From: JALYOK01 sp963840785
Lineage (GTDB): Bacteria; Pseudomonadota; Gammaproteobacteria; Burkholderiales; JALYOK01
Reading direction: 5' to 3'
DNA: 64,000 bases
NCBI GenBank assembly: GCA_963840785.1
Contig: CAWJAF010000007.1
Span: 124,001-188,000 of the forward strand
Shown: one piece after another, positions 62,134 through 64,000 of the stretch
How the letters are laid out: each line of letters begins with the position of its first letter
How positions within the stretch are numbered: position 1 is the first letter of the stretch
Made by a program: the position numbers and the translations under genes
The notes under the pieces: model-generated
What the model saw: only the letters and a program-made list of their open reading frames with translations
Databases searched by the model: none
Told to the model about the DNA's origin: nothing

Positions 62134-63805
62134 ATGGAAACCCAACGCCTCGTCGCCCTGTTTGTTTTTTTCTTCTCCGGTTTTTTGTTATGGACCGCCT
62201 GGCAAAAGCAACATATGCCGTTACCCGCGCCGACCACGGCCGGCGTGCCGGCCGGCGCGAATAATGTTCCCTCGCGCTCAGCTCAAACCGGTGCTGCGGC
62301 CACCAACGCGCCGAGTACAACAATTGCGGCCGCTCCGGAAGTCGGCTCTTTGATTCGTGGAGATCGGGTGCGAGTGGTTACTGACTTATTAATCGCCGAA
62401 ATCGATAGCAATGGTGGTGATCTACGTCATGTGGAGTTGATTAAACATAAGTCGTCGGAGGATAAGTCGCGAAACCTGACGTTATTCAATGACAGCACGC
62501 CGCAGATTTCCGTCGCGCAATCGGGCTTAATCGGCGCAGGGCTACCCAACCACAAAAGCGTTTTTAAAGCTGACGCGAGTGCTTACGAACTTCAGCAAGG
62601 TAAGGACTCACTGACGATTACATTGATTAGCCAAGCCACTGATGGTGCAGCAGTAACTAAACAATACACGTTTCACCGCGGCACTTACGTAGTCGACGTC
62701 AACTTTGACATCGAAAACAATGGCGCGGCGGCCATTGCGCCGGACGCTTATTTTCAGTTCTATCGCTATGGCGAGGCGCCGTCGACCAGCCTATTTGGCA
62801 TCAGCACATTTGCCGGACCGGCAGTGTATACCGAAGAAAAAAAGTTCCAGAAGATTGGGTATCCCGACATCGACAAAGGCAAGTTGGACTACCCGCAAAA
62901 AAGTAAAGACGGCTGGCTGGCAATGTTGCAGCATTATTTCGTCGCCGCTTGGCTTCCCGAAGAACGGCGCGGAGCGCGAGTTCTTCACCAAGAAAGTAGG
63001 GGAGAAACTCTACACGGCCGGTGTGGTGGTGCCTACGGGGGTGATCGTGCCTGGTGCGAAGGGATCGATTTCGGTGCCGCTGTATGTCGGCCCGCAAGAA
63101 GTGGAAAAGCTCGCCAAACTAGCGCCCGGCTTGGATCTGACAATCGACTACGGCTGGCTGACCATCATCGCCGCGCCGCTGTTTAAGGTTCTGTCCTTCA
63201 TTCATGGCTGGGTCGGTAACTGGGGCATCGCGATTATTTTGCTAACGATGTTGATCAAGCTGCTGTTCTTTCCGCTGTCCGCCGCAAGTTATAAGTCCAT
63301 GGCGAAGATGAAGGTCCTCGGTCCGAAACTGCAAAGACTCAAAGAGCAATACGGCGACGACAAAGCAAAAATGAATCAGGCGATGATGGAGTTGTACAAA
63401 ACCGAGAAGGTCAATCCCCTTGGTGGTTGTTTGCCGATCGTGATTCAGATTCCGGTTTTTATCGCGTTGTACTGGGTGTTACTCGCTGCCGTTGAACTGC
63501 GGCATGCGCCGTTCTTTGGCTGGATTAAGGATCTTTCCGCCGCCGATCCGTTCTACATTTTGCCGGTGTTAATGGGCGCGACGATGTTTTTGCAAACCAA
63601 ACTTAATCCCACGCCGCCGGATCCGATTCAGGCCAAGATTATGCTCTACATGCCGCTGGTGTTTTCGGTGATGTTCCTGTGGTTTCCGGCGGGTCTGGTG
63701 CTGTATTGGACTGTTAATAATTTACTGTCGATTTGGCAGCAATGGCAAATCAATCGCATGACCGAGCAGGCTGCGGCCGCGCCGAAAGGCAGTGGCAAAC
63801 GCTGA
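62134..63805 (+). CDS. yidC: Membrane protein insertase YidC (frameshifted in this sequence)
   Basis: A ~556-residue insertase. It has an N-terminal helix (LVALFVFFFSGFLLWTAW) and a periplasmic beta-sandwich domain (~60-330). The five-helix core includes GNWGIAIILLTMLIKLLFFP and NPLGGCLPIVIQIPVFIALY, ending WQINRMTEQ. The N-terminal two fifths and the rest are in different frames. The switch is near 62960-62965, within the conserved WLP(E)NGAEREFFTKK stretch, where one extra base explains it. Since yidC is normally essential, a sequence error is more likely than a true mutation. The start ATG 62134 is preferred to TTG 62125. Confidence 0.93.
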
Positions 63806-64000
63806 TACCATCGCGGCCATCGCCACCGCGGCCGGCCGCGCCGGGATTGGTGTGGTGCGAGTTTCCGGTAACGGGCTCGGCGAATTCGCCAAAAAGCTTC
63901 TTGGAAAAATTCCAGCGCCGCGTCACGCAACCCTCGCCAAATTTCGTGACACCCACGGCGAGTTAATCGATCAAGGCATCGCGCTCTATTTCCCCGCACC
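63792..64000 (+). CDS. mnmE: tRNA modification GTPase MnmE, 5' end only
   Basis: The first ~69 codons of MnmE (TrmE), starting at GTG 63792 inside the end of yidC. The sequence ADTIAAIATAAGRAGIGVVR, then SG and HATLAKFRDTHGELIDQGIA, is the family's tetrahydrofolate-binding N-terminus. With MnmG it modifies U34 of certain tRNAs. The G domain lies beyond the window. The order yidC-mnmE is the standard one near the origin. Confidence 0.93.
   Translation, partial: MANADTIAAIATAAGRAGIGVVRVSGNGLGEFAKKLLGKIPAPRHATLAKFRDTHGELIDQGIALYFPA

Overview
The window looks like a moderately GC-rich proteobacterial chromosome, most likely betaproteobacterial, and it includes the replication-origin region. Support for this comes from the order gyrB-dnaN-dnaA-rpmH-rnpA-yidD-yidC-mnmE with no recF between dnaN and gyrB, from pilMNOPQ divergent from a class A penicillin-binding protein gene, and from the run aroG-hemL-thiE-thiD next to rubredoxin. 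No tRNA, rRNA, CRISPR array, insertion sequence or prophage was seen.

Layout. 0-1 kb: the 3' end of cysN and cobA (sulfate assimilation and siroheme). 1-5.7 kb: an eroded accessory stretch with a broken AbrB-PIN toxin-antitoxin (TA) pair, a three-gene operon built on a TIGR04255 protein (two of its genes frameshifted), an intact AbrB-Doc pair, and the scar of a second guanidine-degradation locus. 5.7-10.4 kb: a coupled trio (AMP ligase, PLP decarboxylase, asparagine-synthase-like protein) of the exosortase-A-associated type. 11-17 kb: a secreted TPR protein and pilQPONM. 17-28 kb: housekeeping genes (PBP1a, hemB, engB, cytochrome c4, aroG, hemL, thiE, thiD, rubredoxin, uppP) and a possible small RNA between hemB and engB. 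28-34 kb: small exported proteins, a second AbrB-PIN pair, a fragment of an MmeI-like restriction-modification protein, a broken DUF4258/XRE pair, and a YgiQ-type radical SAM gene carrying a palindromic repeat inside its coding sequence. 34.5-45 kb: a complete guanidine-utilisation operon. 45-54 kb: mostly exported enzymes and exported proteins of unknown function. 54-56 kb: an RHH-VapC pair wedged between an MFS gene and a duplicated piece of its 3' end. 56-64 kb: the origin-proximal core.

The most informative system is the guanidine operon. A guanidine-I (ykkC) riboswitch precedes a NitT/TauT-type ABC transporter, two DUF1989 carboxyguanidine-deiminase subunits, a biotin-dependent carboxylase and allophanate hydrolase. 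The genes overlap or nearly touch, so guanidine would be imported, carboxylated, deiminated and hydrolysed to ammonia and CO2. Automatic annotation usually calls these genes urea carboxylase. At 4.86-5.67 kb the 5' half of a second copy of the same riboswitch is fused to the 3' third of a second allophanate hydrolase gene. The joint lies in a short similarity shared by the two, so one internal deletion appears to have removed everything in between.

Caution: single-base frameshifts occur in several genes, including the normally essential yidC. Some 'pseudogenes' here may therefore be residual sequence errors.
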